A DNA stretch of 64,000 bases, taken from NCBI GenBank assembly GCA_907164885.2, contig OU015503.1, positions 65,037,068 through 65,101,067 of the forward strand, read 5' to 3'. The position numbers and the translations under genes were made by a program. This document shows, one piece after another, positions 46,234-58,232 of this stretch; the first letter of the stretch is position 1, and the number at the start of each line of letters is the position of its first letter. The notes under the pieces were generated by a model, which saw nothing but the letters and a program-made list of their open reading frames with translations, had not been told where the DNA came from and ran no database searches. The DNA is from Dolomedes plantarius. Taxonomy: Eukaryota; Arthropoda; Arachnida; Araneae; Dolomedidae.

Positions 46234-46322
<89 letters not shown>
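46234..46322. repeat. (TA)n microsatellite
   Basis: About 88 bp of TA between the Gypsy 3' LTR and the pogo-like element. Confidence 0.95.
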
Positions 46323-46325
<3 letters not shown>

Positions 46326-47300
46326 TGATTTCCGCTTATAAGAATCACGTTTGTTATTACTGTTTTTGATTCTTATAAGCGGTTGATTCTTATAGCCGAA
46401 ATTTAGGTTTTTGGACAGGCTCACACACACCTATATATACATATATGAGATAATTTACCATAAAATACTCTTTAATTTACGTTAATTATCTTTTGTTAAA
46501 ATTATTTTTTATAATTTTAAAAATACAACTTAATTTCTAGACTTATAAGTAGATACACATAATTATAGTAAGATAAGAAAAAAATCCAATATTTGTTACA
46601 ACATACCTGCTTAACAGTTTTAACATTTAAACAACAGGAAGGGAGCAAGTAAAAGTTTTCTATGGTAGTTTGACGTAATGGAGTTTTCAGGAGGCTGTTT
46701 ATACCTCTTTCAATACCAATAGTCTCAGACGAAGATTCACCTTCTAGCTTACGTTTCACGGTTTGATAACGTGCTGAATCTACTAATGTTACGTTTGTCT
46801 AAGTCATAGTGGACACTTCGCCGAAGATTTATGTGTTTCACGGTCCAGGAAGCCGCAACCAGGATGCGGGAGGTGGGAAAAAAGAGTCCCTGCCTTTGTT
46901 TACCAGTGGAGAAAAGTGAAATCGGACCCGGACAGGTAAAGATGCCCACGGGTCAAGCTAATAGGACAGTGATGTGCTAAAGCGTTTAAGGTGAAACTAT
47001 TATGTTATGTCTAACAAAGAAAGGGATGCATTTTACGACTGTATTCCATCCCATCTTATCAGTCTTTCTTTAACATAAAAAATAAAGAAAGAACTTCGTG
47101 CCTTTTGAAGGTTTAAGTGGCTTTTTTGGAAAAATGAAAGGAAGGCGAAGAGTGTAAGCTGATTCTTAAAACCGGTGGATTGATTCTTTAAAGCGAAAAT
47201 TTTAACATGGAAATAATACATTTGTTTTTGTTTTTGTGATATTGATTCTTATAAACGGTTGATTCTTATAACCACTGATCACTATAAGCGGTGGTCACTG
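46323..47300 (-). mobile_element. pogo/Tigger-like element
   Basis: 978 bp flanked by TA. Termini CAGTGATTTCCGCTTATAAG and, reversed, CAGTGACCACCGCTTATAG, the pogo/Tigger type. Internal repeats of GATTCTTATAA..CGGTTG occur near both ends. The minus strand encodes the last part of a transposase. Confidence 0.8.
46600..46785 (-). pseudogene. pogo transposase C-terminus with PIP-box-like motif
   Basis: The minus frame reads SARYQTVKRKLEGESSSETI then LLKTPLRQTTIENFYLLPS. QTTIENFY fits the PCNA-binding consensus Q-x-x-I/L/M-x-x-aromatic-aromatic, reported for pogo-family transposase tails. The DDE catalytic region is not present in this element. Only a C-terminal relic. Confidence 0.6.
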
Positions 47301-47349
<49 letters not shown>

Positions 47350-47879
47350 TATGGGGAGAACGGCCACCGGTCGTTGCAAAGAAGAATGCCGCAACCCCAC
47401 ATCACAGTCAACTCTGTAGACACTGGATTACTGGAATGGTAGTCTGGTCGAAAGAAATGTCGTCGACACAAGATTTCTCGAATTACATTTTATTTATTTC
47501 ATTTGGCGACTCCGCCGGTATGAATGCAGCAAGAGAAAGTACAGGAATCCCTTCTAATTCTGGATGTCAACTCTTATATAAACTTCAGTCCATCACGTGA
47601 TTAAAGGGTGTGTCTTAATAGTTTATTGGTTGAAAGTTGTTGTTGATGTGTAGAACTGATTTAAACTTGTACTGACGCCTAGCCGCGTCCCTTTACTTAA
47701 AAAAGACAGCCATCTTTAATGATATTGCCTAAGGCTGTAATAATGTAATTTAACGCGAATGCCCAAAGGGAATTAAATAACTTAAGGGATTAAAAAAGGG
47801 TATGTAATTTTGAATAGTAAAGTGAGGAATTAATAGTTTTTAAATGTTAAGAGTGTTGAATTAAGAAATTACTAGTTTT

Positions 47880-47949
<70 letters not shown>

Positions 47950-47956
47950 TTATATA
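47301..47956. other. microsatellites and unassigned DNA
   Basis: (TA)n(TG)n at 47301-47348 and (TA)n at 47888-47950. Between them 47349-47600 has an LTR-like look (a TATATAAA-type box near 47576) but no mate was found. Confidence 0.4.
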
Positions 47957-49177
47957 CACTGAAGTGCCACTGAATTAGGGATACCTACCTAGTAACGAGT
48001 TGGGCCTCCTCTGGCCTTGATAACGGCTGCCACACGACGAGGCATACATTCAACAAGTTTCTGGAAATGTTCCACGGGAATGGCTTGGCAAATACTGGCT
48101 AAAGCTGTCCATAATTCAGTAAGGTTCTTTGGTGCTGTGTGATGGCCTTTCACGCCTTGTTCCAAAACATCCCAAAGATGCTCAATAGGATTTAAGTCTG
48201 GGCTTCTAGGTGGCCAATTCATGACAGAGAAGTCAGAGGAATGCTCATCCAACCAGCCAGTAGCCAACCGGAACTGGTGAGAGGTACAGTTGTCTTGCTG
48301 GAAAACTCCATTACCGTGCGGATAACAGAACAGCATAAACGGATGGAGGTGATCACCCAGCAACTTTACGTACCGAATTGCGTTGAGGGAGGTTGGTACA
48401 CGCACCAAAGATCCCAAACTGTGCCACGAAAAAACACCCCAGACCATGATTGAGCCACCATGCCCTTGTACAGTTCCAGCCAGGCATGCAGGATCCATGG
48501 CTTCATGAGCCTGACGCCATATTCTCAGCCTCCCGTCGGCGTTAAGTAGTCGAAATCGAGACTCATCACTCCATGCTACTCGTTTCCAGTCCTCTACACT
48601 CCAGTCTCTGTGCTCTCTTGCCCAGGCAAGACGTGCAGCCCGATGGCGAGTATAGAGCAATGGTACTCTCGTAGGTCGACGGCTCCCGAAACCCATACGG
48701 TGAAGCGAGCGTTGCACAGTCCGTTTACTGACTGTACGATTGGCACCGTCATTAAACTGGGTGGTAATTTGAGCTAATGTTTGGCTTCGCTGGCTACGTG
48801 CAATACGCCTGAGCCGTCTCTCACCACGCACTGCCAAGGCTAATTGTCCTTTGCAGTTTGCCCGATCGCTAGTTTTTTTTTCCACCATCCATGTATTCTT
48901 GGTATACTCTTGACACTGTCGACCTTGAAAATCTTAGCTGTCTGACGATTTCGGAAATTGAATGGCCCATGCGTCGCGCACCTACGATTTGTCCGCGATC
49001 GAAGGCGTCTAAATCAGGCAGTTTACCCATACTGGCAATTCCAACAACTAATTCAGAACAACCACAGTACGCGCTATATATGCAGTTACCACAGCGCCCT
49101 CACTTGCGCATACATGATGCGCAGCGCTACACAATTTGCATAAGCTTTGCTATCCCTAATTCAGTGGCACTTCATTG
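47957..49177 (-). mobile_element. Tc1-type transposon, nearly complete
   Basis: 1221 bp, TA on both sides. 27-bp terminal repeats: left 47957-47983, right 49151-49177, one mismatch at the third base, sharing TGAAGTGCCACTGAATTAGG. One transposase gene on the minus strand fills it. Inserted beside a (TA)n run in the second visible ADA intron. Confidence 0.95.
47989..49030 (-). pseudogene. Tc1-family transposase, one frameshift
   Basis: Begins MGKLPDLDAFDRGQIVGARR at 49030, with a paired-type HTH (SISEIVRQLRFSRSTVSRVY). The frame breaks in an A9 run (48873-48881, plus T9); the rest is open from 48888 to the stop at 47989. Removing one base from the run would give 346 residues, the usual Tc1 length. 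Catalytic set: WSDESRF, VFQQDNCTSH, SPDLNPIEHLW. The spacing between the second and third acids is 36 residues rather than the 34 of classical Tc1, pointing to a DD36E group. Cut-and-paste transposition into TA. The frameshift could be real or a homopolymer sequencing error. Confidence 0.92.
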
Positions 49178-49432
49178 TACTTTTTTAACGAGATCCAGGA
49201 CACAAAATTGCCAAGACGTAACACACCCTTATTTTCTTGGCTTCAAACATGCCATAGAGCTTTTTAAATAAAGCAACACAAACTGCCTGTTTTTACGATG
49301 ATTACAATGCCAGTGGAAAAAAATATCCCTTTCATTATGTCGCCCCCTGCTGGCACTATCTGTAAAATATTAGTCGAGCAGTGGCACTCGGCGTCGAAAC
49401 ATGTGCTCACTCCTGGTGGAAATAAAATCTTA

Positions 49433-49868
49433 ATAATTACAAGATAAAACGAACTTTTAATATACCATGTTTTTAAATTTTCTGTTGAATCATATAAACT
49501 TGACAATTCTATGTATTAATAAATACTTTTTAAAAATTTTTTGATGAATTATCCCATTAACTTTAAAGAAAATGAAGTTAATTGGAAGTTAACTTGCGTT
49601 TAACTTTTCGTTCCCGTCCCGGCCGATAGATGGCTGCACCATTCTACAATACAAAATTAACTGAAAATGAATTCAATGCTGCTTAAAGATGGCTAAAAGT
49701 AACAAAAGAATGCATTGTCATCATGTTCTGAGCTATTCTAAAAGTTTCAAATGTCTAGCTAGTCGGGAAGTTAGTTAAAAATCGATTGCAAGATTTGTAC
49801 TGGACAAACACACAAACACACAAACAAACAAACAAACAAACAATAAAGCGAGTTAATAAAAACATGGA
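49433..49868 (+). repeat. interspersed repeat, copy C
   Basis: Third copy of the family at 2080-2530 and 21907-22375, with a (CAAA)n stretch near 49812-49842. Confidence 0.75.
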
Positions 49869-49984
49869 AAACTACAGTCCATTGTTTATGATTGATCCTT
49901 TCAATCAAATTTCTAATATAATTAAGTGGTCCGTGCTAGCCCTAGTGTGAGATCAACTAGCTCTAGAATATATAAAACAATCAA

Positions 49985-51494
49985 AACTCTAATTTGATCA
50001 CTCGGGTGAGTTAAAATGAAATTCATGAAGATCGGAAAGTTTGTTTCTGAATTTACTGAGAAAAAAGACATTTTAATAGAAATCTCTCAAAAACTGGAAT
50101 CTCTTCTTGAGATCGAAGGTGATATTAAAAACTTATACAAGGAAATTTATGCTTTAAATCTATCAGATGAAAAAACTGAAACTAGCGAAGCTGCATTATC
50201 AAAACTGGAGGATCTGCAAAACAGTTTGGAGGTAAGCCTACAATATGTCTTACCTCCTTTCTTTGACAGGAGGTAAGACATATTGTAGGCTTACCTCCTG
50301 ACAAAGAGGTAAGCCTACGTCATCTTTCGTCAGGAACTTTATCTAAAAATGCATTAAAAGATGAACACAAATCGTCCTGTAATCCAAAACTACCAGACAT
50401 TCCTCTGCCACAGCTTTTGGGCATTTATGACGAGTGGCCCTAATTTGAAAACCAATTTAAGGATCAAGTAGTCTCAAATGATTCTTTGAATGATATGCAA
50501 AAGCTAATTGTCGCCAATCATGTTTAAAAGGCGAAGTGAAAGCCATTCAAACGGCCGACGATACATTTACATCGATATTCAAAACTTTAAAAGAGCAAAA
50601 TGAGAACAAAAAACTTATTGCAGACTCGCACATAAACTCTATTCTAAACATTGAAAGGATTCATCATGAATCTGCTAAAGAACTAAGAAAACTGAATGAT
50701 GCTGTATTAAAGCATGTGCGAGGACTGAAATTGTTAGATTTAAGTATTAACAAACTTTCTGAATTAATATTTATCAATATTAATAGTTCAAAATTAGACA
50801 GAGAACCTAGGAAGGTCTGCGAATTGATCCAGGTAACTGGCAAACTGCCTCACTGGGAAGAATTTGTGGACTTCCTAAGTAAACGCTGCCAGATATTGGA
50901 AAACGTGCAGCGTAGCTACTTATGTTCCCAAATCCAAACCAGACTCACAATTTAAATTTAAAAGTTTAATCCTGGAAAGGGATCCAAAAATATCGTGCTA
51001 TATGTGTGTATATGTGTGGTAAAATAAACCACGTAATCTACAAATGCAAAATATTTCATGATTTGACAGTTAAGGAACGGATTAATGAAATTAGAAAAAG
51101 ACAGCTGTTATAATTGCTTGGAACCCTAAAAATTTAATCAGTGTAAAAGTCTTAAAATCTGTAACAAGCGCCATCATTCTCCAATTCGCCTATATGATTT
51201 AATTTCGAAACCTACTTTCGTAGATGGGCTAGATGGCATTAGCAATAATTCTACTAGTAGTATAAACAACTATCCCTGCGCGGAACTTGCTCCAGTTCAA
51301 ACAAGCCCTATACTAGTGTTCCTTCTCTAAATGAAGTTGCAGGCGCTGCGGAATCATCAAACTTCTTCTCATCTCTAACCGATAGCAATAAATTTGTGCT
51401 TCTTCTAATAGCCATAGTTTACGTTCGAGATTCAAGTGGAATATCTGAACCACTACGTGCGTTACTAGATCCTGGCAGCCAATCTTGCTTATTA
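49985..51494 (+). pseudogene. BEL/Pao remnant: gag and start of protease
   Basis: Gag in pieces: 50016-50276 (charged helices); 50383-50440 LPDIPLPQLLGIYDEWP, the BEL Gag (DUF1759-type) motif; 50536-50955 (helical, VTGKLPHWEEFVDFLSKRCQ). A zinc-knuckle region follows at about 50995-51190 (CYMC...NHVIYKC, VKERINEI, CNKRHHS). Then YVRDSSGISEPLRALLDPGS at 51420-51480 is the BEL aspartic-protease (DUF1758-type) start with Asp in LLDPGSQ. Numerous stops and shifts. No LTR was found at the 5' side. Confidence 0.8.
50228..50298. repeat. inverted duplication in BEL gag
   Basis: 30-bp arms at 50228-50257 and 50269-50298 are exact reverse complements, 11 bp apart, followed by a partial third piece to about 50319. 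It breaks the gag frame. Confidence 0.9.
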
Positions 51495-51945
51495 TAGCAA
51501 CGATAGAGAATAGTCAGGCAAACATAGAGTGCGCGGATTTATTGGGTTGGAAAAAGAAAAAGTTAATACGCCTGTTGGCGCCACCTGTCTTCTTTCAAGG
51601 CGCGTCCTGACCACCCCCGCAATAAGAGAGCCCTCTGTCACCCTATTACATGTACTATTCAGTTGTCGGTAAGCCGCCAAGGCACTTGCAGCGTGTCTTA
51701 GCGCAATCATATCATTGTTGTTCAGCCGTCAAGGCACTTGCAGCGCGTCATAGCGCATTTATATTATTGTTTACCAGCCGCCAAGGCATTTGCAGCGGGT
51801 CATAGCCAATCTCTCTTTTCAATAAACTTTTGTTATTGTTTTCCCATTACAGTCCACGCTCATTTTATTCAGGCATCATGCATGCCACTCCCAGAACCTA
51901 TCTTGGGGGTTGAACGTTTAATCCTTAACAGTAAAAAATAAGGTC
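51495..51945. mobile_element. LTR-like insertion in the BEL protease
   Basis: About 450 bp interrupt the protease homology (LLDPGSQS before, VSTVISNASGYF after). It contains 2.6 tandem copies of a 52-bp unit (51670-51805, CCGYCAAGGCACTTGCAGCG), an AATAAA at about 51820, and TG...CA-like limits (TGCTTATT / CCTTAACA). Probably a solo LTR; no convincing target duplication was seen. Confidence 0.5.
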
Positions 51946-53783
51946 TCTACTGTAATTTCTAACGCCAGCGGATATTTTAAATGGAATATAGAATTACTTG
52001 TAGTGAATAAGATTACGAACTTGACTCCTTCTTAACTTCTTGAGATATCAAAAATTAAAATTCCATGTAACATAAAATATGCTGACCCACATTTTTCATC
52101 TCCAAATAAAATTGACTTGTTGACATGTTCAGAGTTCTTCTATGAACTTATGGGAGTTAATAAGATAAAATTAAATAATGAGAACATTATTCTTCAAGAG
52201 CCTGGTTTTGGATGGCTTACAACGGGAACAATAGGGTTAACTAGAGAAACAGAGCCTGTTAATTCCCCTAACCCTTCACTGCTATCATGCCTCAGAGGAA
52301 ATGCCAGAAATCACCCTAAAGAAATTCTGGGATCTTAAAACTATAGGCATTAGAGACGAGTCTAATCATGATGACACTGACAAGGCTTTAGAAATTCATC
52401 ATAAAAGTACTGTTTTCAAAAATGTACAATATGAAGTAGAGCTGCCATGGAAAAAAGACTTTAAGATCTTAAACTATAACTTCTCTGTAGCTAAGCAACG
52501 ACTACAAAGTTTGATACGTAGATTTAGTCAAAATCAACAGATGAATTTATAATACAAAGACATTATTAGTTATTATTTAAAAAAATGGAATAACTGAACG
52601 GATTTAAAACTCAACAGAACCCACAAACCAAGCATTATATTACATGCCGCATCAGGCAGTATGCAAACAAGATCGTCTGACAACGAAGCTCAGAATTGCG
52701 GCTTAATGGACTTCGTACAAACCCAAAAGAACACAAAGCGTTTCCTGTTACAAGCGACTGAGAAAATTTTTTATTTCTTAGTCCTTATACAACCATTTAC
52801 CATCCGTATCAAGTGGCTTTTTCAACAGCTATGGGTTAGAAAAGTAGTATGGGATGAAGAACTTCCTTCTGATGTCAAAATTCAGTGGGAACAATGGTGT
52901 TTAGAATGTTCTCAGCTTGCTGGGCTAAAAATCCCAAGACTGTGTTTGAATGATCCTGATTCTGAAATAGAATTACATTTCTTCAGTGATGCCAGTAAAA
53001 AGGCCCTACGGAGCAGCCATTTACTTATGCGTCATAAATAAAGACTACATTGATGTAAAACTATAATAGTCACATTTTATAGTCACATCTAAGAGTAGAG
53101 TCGCACCCTTGAAAAAATCACGCTTCCGCGGATGAAGCTTCTTGGCGCACTATTTGCTGCACGTTTAGCCAAAAAAATCTAAAGGAATTGTTATTTTAAA
53201 GAAAGAAACTAAAGTATTCTTCTACACTGATTCAAAGATTGCACTGTATTGGATAAAAGGTTTCAGCAAATGGTAGAAATCATTCGTAAGCAGTCGTATG
53301 TCCGAAATCCAGACTTTGACAGATCCATCAGCCTGGATGCACTGCCCAGGTATAGAAAATCCTTCTGATTTGGTGACAAGAGGAATTAGTGCCCAGTCTC
53401 ATACCAAAAGTGAATTATGGTGGAACGGTCCCTCTCTTTTGAACCAAGAAGTGAACCCTGCAAATGACGTGGACTTAACTGTGCCCAAAGAACAATATAC
53501 CAACGATCTACGAAAAAACATTGACTCTCCTGTTAATGACTCTAAAATATTATTAATTTCCTCTAATGACAAACCTTTCTGTAACAGCATTTTAAATTTT
53601 AGTAATAATTATATGATGATTATTCATATTATAGCTTATATTTGCAGATTTATCTTCAATTGCAAAAATCCAGAATCTAAGAGAAAAGGTACGTTAACAA
53701 ACAATGAGTTAAAATACACCATTTCTAAACTAGTTGAAATGGTCCTATATAGGAACTGGTATTACTCGGCAATCTTTCTTTAA
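51946..53783 (+). pseudogene. BEL/Pao remnant: protease end, RT start, RNase H region
   Basis: Resumes the protease domain, then LTCSEFFYELMGVNKIKLNN and LQEPGFGWLTTGTIG (52117-52260); RT N-terminal LKKFWDLKTIGI and SVAKQRLQSLIRRF (52301-52552). The RT catalytic core is missing; the next piece (52661-53041) is LLQATEKIFYFL and IELHFFSDASKKA of the post-RT/RNase H region, then YTDSKIALYWIK-like (about 53220) and CPGIENPSDLVTRGIS (53350). No integrase: the remnant ends where LINE sequence begins. Confidence 0.8.
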
Positions 53784-53794
53784 TTGTCTTAATT

Positions 53795-54605
53795 TCCTCC
53801 TCTCTCTCGTAGCAAACTACCCCTGAGCCTGTCCTGCCATTCATATGGAGCCGTCAATGTACTCGTATTATCTGGTGCTTGTCTCTGGCTTCCCATCACA
53901 AGTCCATTCTATTGCGTATAGTTCTATGACGATTTTAAATGGTTTATGTTTGACTTCGCAGTTTTCTCTGTTATAACGTATGCCTTCATGTTCTATATCC
54001 GCCTCTTCATATACTATCTCGTATAAATCTTTTTCAATTTTGGCTTTGATATCCAAGGGTATACAGCCGGCCAGGACAGCTAGTGCGTTTGTCGACACTG
54101 TCTTATAACAATGTGTTATTCCCAGTAAGAACGACCTCTGTACTTGTCGAAATTTTTTGTCAATTCTTTCAATATTTTTGTACCATATCTGTAACCTGTA
54201 TAGTATTATTTTTTGATAGGCTTGATATATTTGCTTTATTATGTCTGCTCTCAACTCCCGTTTTCTTAGAATAACGAGTCAATTTATAGAGTATTTTTAG
54301 CGTCTCTTCTTGTACGGTTTGTAAATGTACTGTAAAAGTTAGATCTTTATTTCTCAAAATTACCAAACATTTAAATCTCCTTTCTATAAGCCATGCTCTC
54401 ACCGTTTAGTTTTATTGAAGGCTTCCTACTTATATGACCTCTATGGGTAACTATGGTATAGCAACACTTGCTTGTATTAAATTTCAAATCGTTTTCATCG
54501 GCCCACTTACTGCACTGATTTAGTACGGCGTCTGTTAACACTGTAAATTTATATACAGTTGGGCTTCTAATAGCAATCAATACATCGTCCGCAAATGTTT
54601 GTATG
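53795..54605 (-). pseudogene. LINE reverse transcriptase 3' half with RNase H start
   Basis: The minus strand from about 54605 reads IQTFADDVLIAIRSP (FADD catalytic motif), then CSKWADENDLKFNTSKC, SIKLNGESMAYRKEI, QEETLKILYKLTRYSKKT, and frame 54254-53868 with IIKQIYQAYQKIILYRLQIW and TVSTNALAVLAGCIPLDI, a LINE thumb region. Downstream, HMNGRTGSGVVCYERGG fits an RNase H beginning. Several frameshifts. 5'-truncated just before FADD. Presence of RNase H suggests I/R1/LOA-type clades. Confidence 0.78.
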
Positions 54606-54619
54606 TGCTAATCAGAATT

Positions 54620-56410
54620 AGTGATGCCAGCTACATGAGTGAAATCTCTGGCTCCCAGATATCTCCCAAGGAGCTATCGCAGTTATGGGCGGGGTTTCGG
54701 AGAGCACTGTACCCCTCCCTATAACCACCGAAATTGCAACAGTTATGAACGTCGTGCTCGTGTTACGTAGCCTTGTATTAGCAAAAGTGGGTTAAAACCA
54801 AGCTGCTTAAACATGAACAAGCTGAATTTCGTCGTTAGTAAAAGAAATTCCACCTCATACCAAATGTTTTGGTAAAATAAAACATAGTCGGTTAAGTGTC
54901 TCTATTTTTTACTGTTGTTCATTTTCACACCTGCGAATTTAATTACGATTGGTCACTTACTACATGCGACTTTGTTGACTTTGGAACCAGGTGAATACAG
55001 TTTCAAAGAATAACATGTGCTGAGGAGAAAAAATCTCGCAAGAGATAAATTGCACTTACAAAAGTAAATCAAAATAGTTGAAATCTAGCAAAATGCTCGC
55101 AATACACGAGAGTTAAATCTTTCTAAAAAATGCATGTGGAGATTGAATTTTGTTTCACGTTTTTTAATTGTAGCATACGAACCTATTAATTTGTCTAACT
55201 ATCAGAATTTTAGAAGTTTCCATAAGTTTTATCATTTTATTATTAATTTTTATTCGTGTTTTTCGTGAAAAATTAAGGTCCTCCCGTATTTAACGCTTAT
55301 AAAAAGCTGGTACAGACTCTCTCGCGGAGTGGCTGCTAGTACAAATTAGTCAAAATTTCAATAGGCACGTTTGATTTGCTTCTTTATTAGGATTTAGTGG
55401 GCAACTTTATTCGAATTTATAATTCTGAAAAGCAAAGACTGCAATTTTCTGACAGGTATTCTGTCAAATTTGAAAGAAGACAAATTTAGAACAGTTAAAT
55501 AATACCGCAAAATTTATCGAAATATCGAGGGAAACAGAGAATTCAAAAAGAATATAGAGTTTTACAAAATTTTAGGGACAAAAGTAAAAAAAGTTCAACT
55601 CTGTGATCGGTGATGTTTCAACTCGTGCCTTTATAATGCCTGTCCACATCTTTCATTAAAATTAGTAGTTAGAAAAGGTTGATAATTATAATCAATCTCT
55701 CATTTCTCGGGTTTCCTTTTATCAACTCTATGACAGAAATATGAATATTTTTTTTCGACTTAACGTTGTCCAGTATAAAAATCGCGGGAATTGACAAACA
55801 AATGAAGCTTGGGCAAAAATAGAACTAGGACGTTATCAGGACAGATCTATAACTGGACACTTGACCTTCAATGGAACAAACACTTCCGTGAAGGCAAGTA
55901 TTCACGATAGAGGAAATAAAGCACTCAAGTCTGAGAGAGGCCATCAACTGAAATTCAACTGGGCGTGGAACATACTGAGTAAGGTCAAAGTTATCGTTCA
56001 CATTAACTAAATCAATGCAAGACTACACTCTACTCTTGATTTATATCATAAAACTCCCTCGAGAAATAACAAATATAAAAAATAGTTTGCATTTTCACAA
56101 TCAAATAACTCACCTTTTAATTTAAATGTCTTTATTACATAATTACAGTTTCGGATAGTTTTAATTAAAAGTTAATTGCAATTTAAAATAACTCGAGCTT
56201 GTCATATTGTTCTATTTATTAAACATTAAAAATTACTATTTCTTAATTAGGTTAATGAGGTATACAGTAAATATCTTTTTATGCAAAATTATACCTAAAA
56301 ATATGAAATGCAAAGCAGCTAATCACGAATAAGCTTGTATATTATGAATTTTTAGGAGCTATGTGTTCATGTTTTTACAAAGGATACGTTTCATTGGGTA
56401 GTTAGAATGG
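54620..56410. other. unassigned intronic DNA
   Basis: No gene or repeat recognised over about 1.8 kb. Confidence 0.35.
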
Positions 56411-56417
56411 TCTAGTG

Positions 56418-56816
56418 CAGTGATTCCCAACCTTTTTATACTTGAGTACCACCTGAGAACTTTATGGGGTCGTGGCCTCTGGTTATGTAATAACTTTTTG
56501 AGAGGGGGGGGGGTCAAATAAATTCTATACATATATGAATAACTTTACAAAATGTATTTAAGTATAAATAAAAACAAAAATAGAAAATAAATCCATAAAA
56601 TTAGAAAAAGCCGTTTATACTTAATTGTTATTAACAAATGGCAAATACAATTTCCCAACATAAAATGTCTTTATCAGGAGACTTAATGAGAAACTTGCTG
56701 TTGCTTATGCTTATTTCTTATTAGATCTTCTATGTCAGGTTCAATAGTGCTCATCTTTCACCTTAATTTCTAGGCACCACCTCAAATGCTCTCGCGTACC
56801 ACCAGTTGGGAACTCT
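56418..56816. mobile_element. hAT-like MITE, imperfect ends
   Basis: Left end CAGTGATTCCCAACCTTTTT and right end, reversed, beginning near AGAGTTCCCAACTGGTGG; the interior is AT-rich and non-coding with a G9 run. No clean 8-bp target duplication. Confidence 0.5.
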
Positions 56817-57575
56817 AAAAAAAGTTATCCGAAAAAACCGAATAATCGAACCAATTTTCTACTTTTTCAGGTTTCAGTTATTAGAGTTTAAAACCGCGAT
56901 GTTCGGTTTCGGTTTTAACCGAAACCGAAACCCTAGTCATGGCGTTTCAGATAATATCCAAGTATTTTTCTTCTTTTTTTATGAATTCCTTATTTTGAAT
57001 CTTTTTTGGGGAAAAAACATTATATGTGTACTTACTTATTTGATGGTTTAAAAAATTTAATATGATTTTTAACTACAAAACTAATGAAATCATTTTACTT
57101 GTGTGTTTTGACGTCGTTTCTAAAAGTCAGTTAGAGATTCTGTTTTATACCAAAGGTGAATTCTAACCGCCCATCTTATTCGCCACCTGCAAGTAAGCGC
57201 AGACAATCTGCACAGGTCGTTAACAGTTCTGACCATGCCTCATTGCTTATGTAGGTGAATCACCATCTGCTGCCACGACTGGCTTATGTAAAAACACGTG
57301 TTGCAATACATATTTTGAACTCGCGATGATCCATTGTTGGTGCCAACTCTTGTCTAGATTTAAAACCAAGGGTTATTTTTTCCCCAATAACAGTTTTATT
57401 AACAGTCAATAGATGGAATTATCAGGATTCAATCAGTGGAACTATAATGCTTGAAGCTAATGCTCGATCAACTTATCTAATAAGGACAGGTTTTATCGTG
57501 GCGGATAACTATAGGATACACAGTCTATCACTTCTTAACATTTCGTTAAATGTTTGGATTAAGGAAATCACTTAC
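56817..57575. other. unassigned intronic DNA
   Basis: Includes a palindromic TTCGGTTTCGGTTTTAACCG AAACCGAAA segment near 56900-56932. No gene recognised. Confidence 0.4.
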
Positions 57576-57637
57576 TGAGCAAGCTCCCATATTGTTGTGA
57601 GACGAACAGAACCATCGAGATGTACGTGAAGCTCCAC
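57576..57637 (-). CDS. ADA: adenosine deaminase exon 2 (HxH zinc motif)
   Basis: 62-nt exon: acceptor ATCTGCAG, donor GTAAGTG. It encodes VELHVHLDGSVRLTTIWELA plus two bases of Gln. HVH corresponds to human His15/His17, zinc ligands at the end of the first barrel strand. In vertebrates a short first exon ends just before this Val, so one upstream exon with the start codon is expected; I could not identify it between 57638 and 64000. The next intron is 18.2 kb and holds the Gypsy, pogo, Tc1, BEL and LINE insertions. Confidence 0.95.
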
Positions 57638-58150
57638 CTGCAGATAAAGATAAACTTTACCATCTCAAAAGTAAAAGGAAAAGAAATGTGGAAGAGGAAC
57701 AGACAAAAAAATTAAATAATTGGCATGTGTAAAACCTACATTTGGTGTCCCACACTTTCTAATCCCTAACCGCTTTAAATAATTAAAATATGCATGAGAA
57801 AAAAAATGGGGAAAGACTGGATGCGCATTAACCATTAGTCATTTCAACAGACAATGTATCATCAGAAATGGCTTGTGGCGAAAATGATGATACGAGGCTT
57901 CTCTTCCCGACACAACATTTATTTCCCCAAAGCAGAAAATAAAATGTAATATTCTCAGCCAATAAGAATCATTTTAATCCTACGTAAAAAGAACGTCTCT
58001 CTCTCTTTTGTTTGTTTGTTTCTTTGTTGTTGCTGTTGCCAACCGAGAATCCTGGAAGAAAAGTTTTTCTTTTCCATGGAGTCAGTGTAGCATGGAGTGT
58101 GACGATATATTTCACAGAGTCAGAATAGCCTAGAATGTTACGCTACAGGC
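57638..58150. other. unassigned sequence upstream of ADA exon 2
   Basis: Part of ADA intron 1 or upstream DNA; no exon 1 or promoter signal was recognised. Confidence 0.35.
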
Positions 58151-58232
58151 TTAGGGGCCTATTCACATAGAATCCGTCAGCGTCAGCATTAAAGCCTGTT
58201 CACATAGGAGTCCGGTAGCGGAAGGGTTAAAG

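Noticed and set aside
47349..47600. Possible solo LTR with a TATA-like box
   Set aside because: No second copy, no clear TG...CA limits and no target duplication could be identified.
48891..49271. 126-codon plus-strand frame beside the Tc1 gene
   Set aside because: Overlaps the N-terminal part of the Tc1 transposase and its terminal repeat on the minus strand; a shadow.
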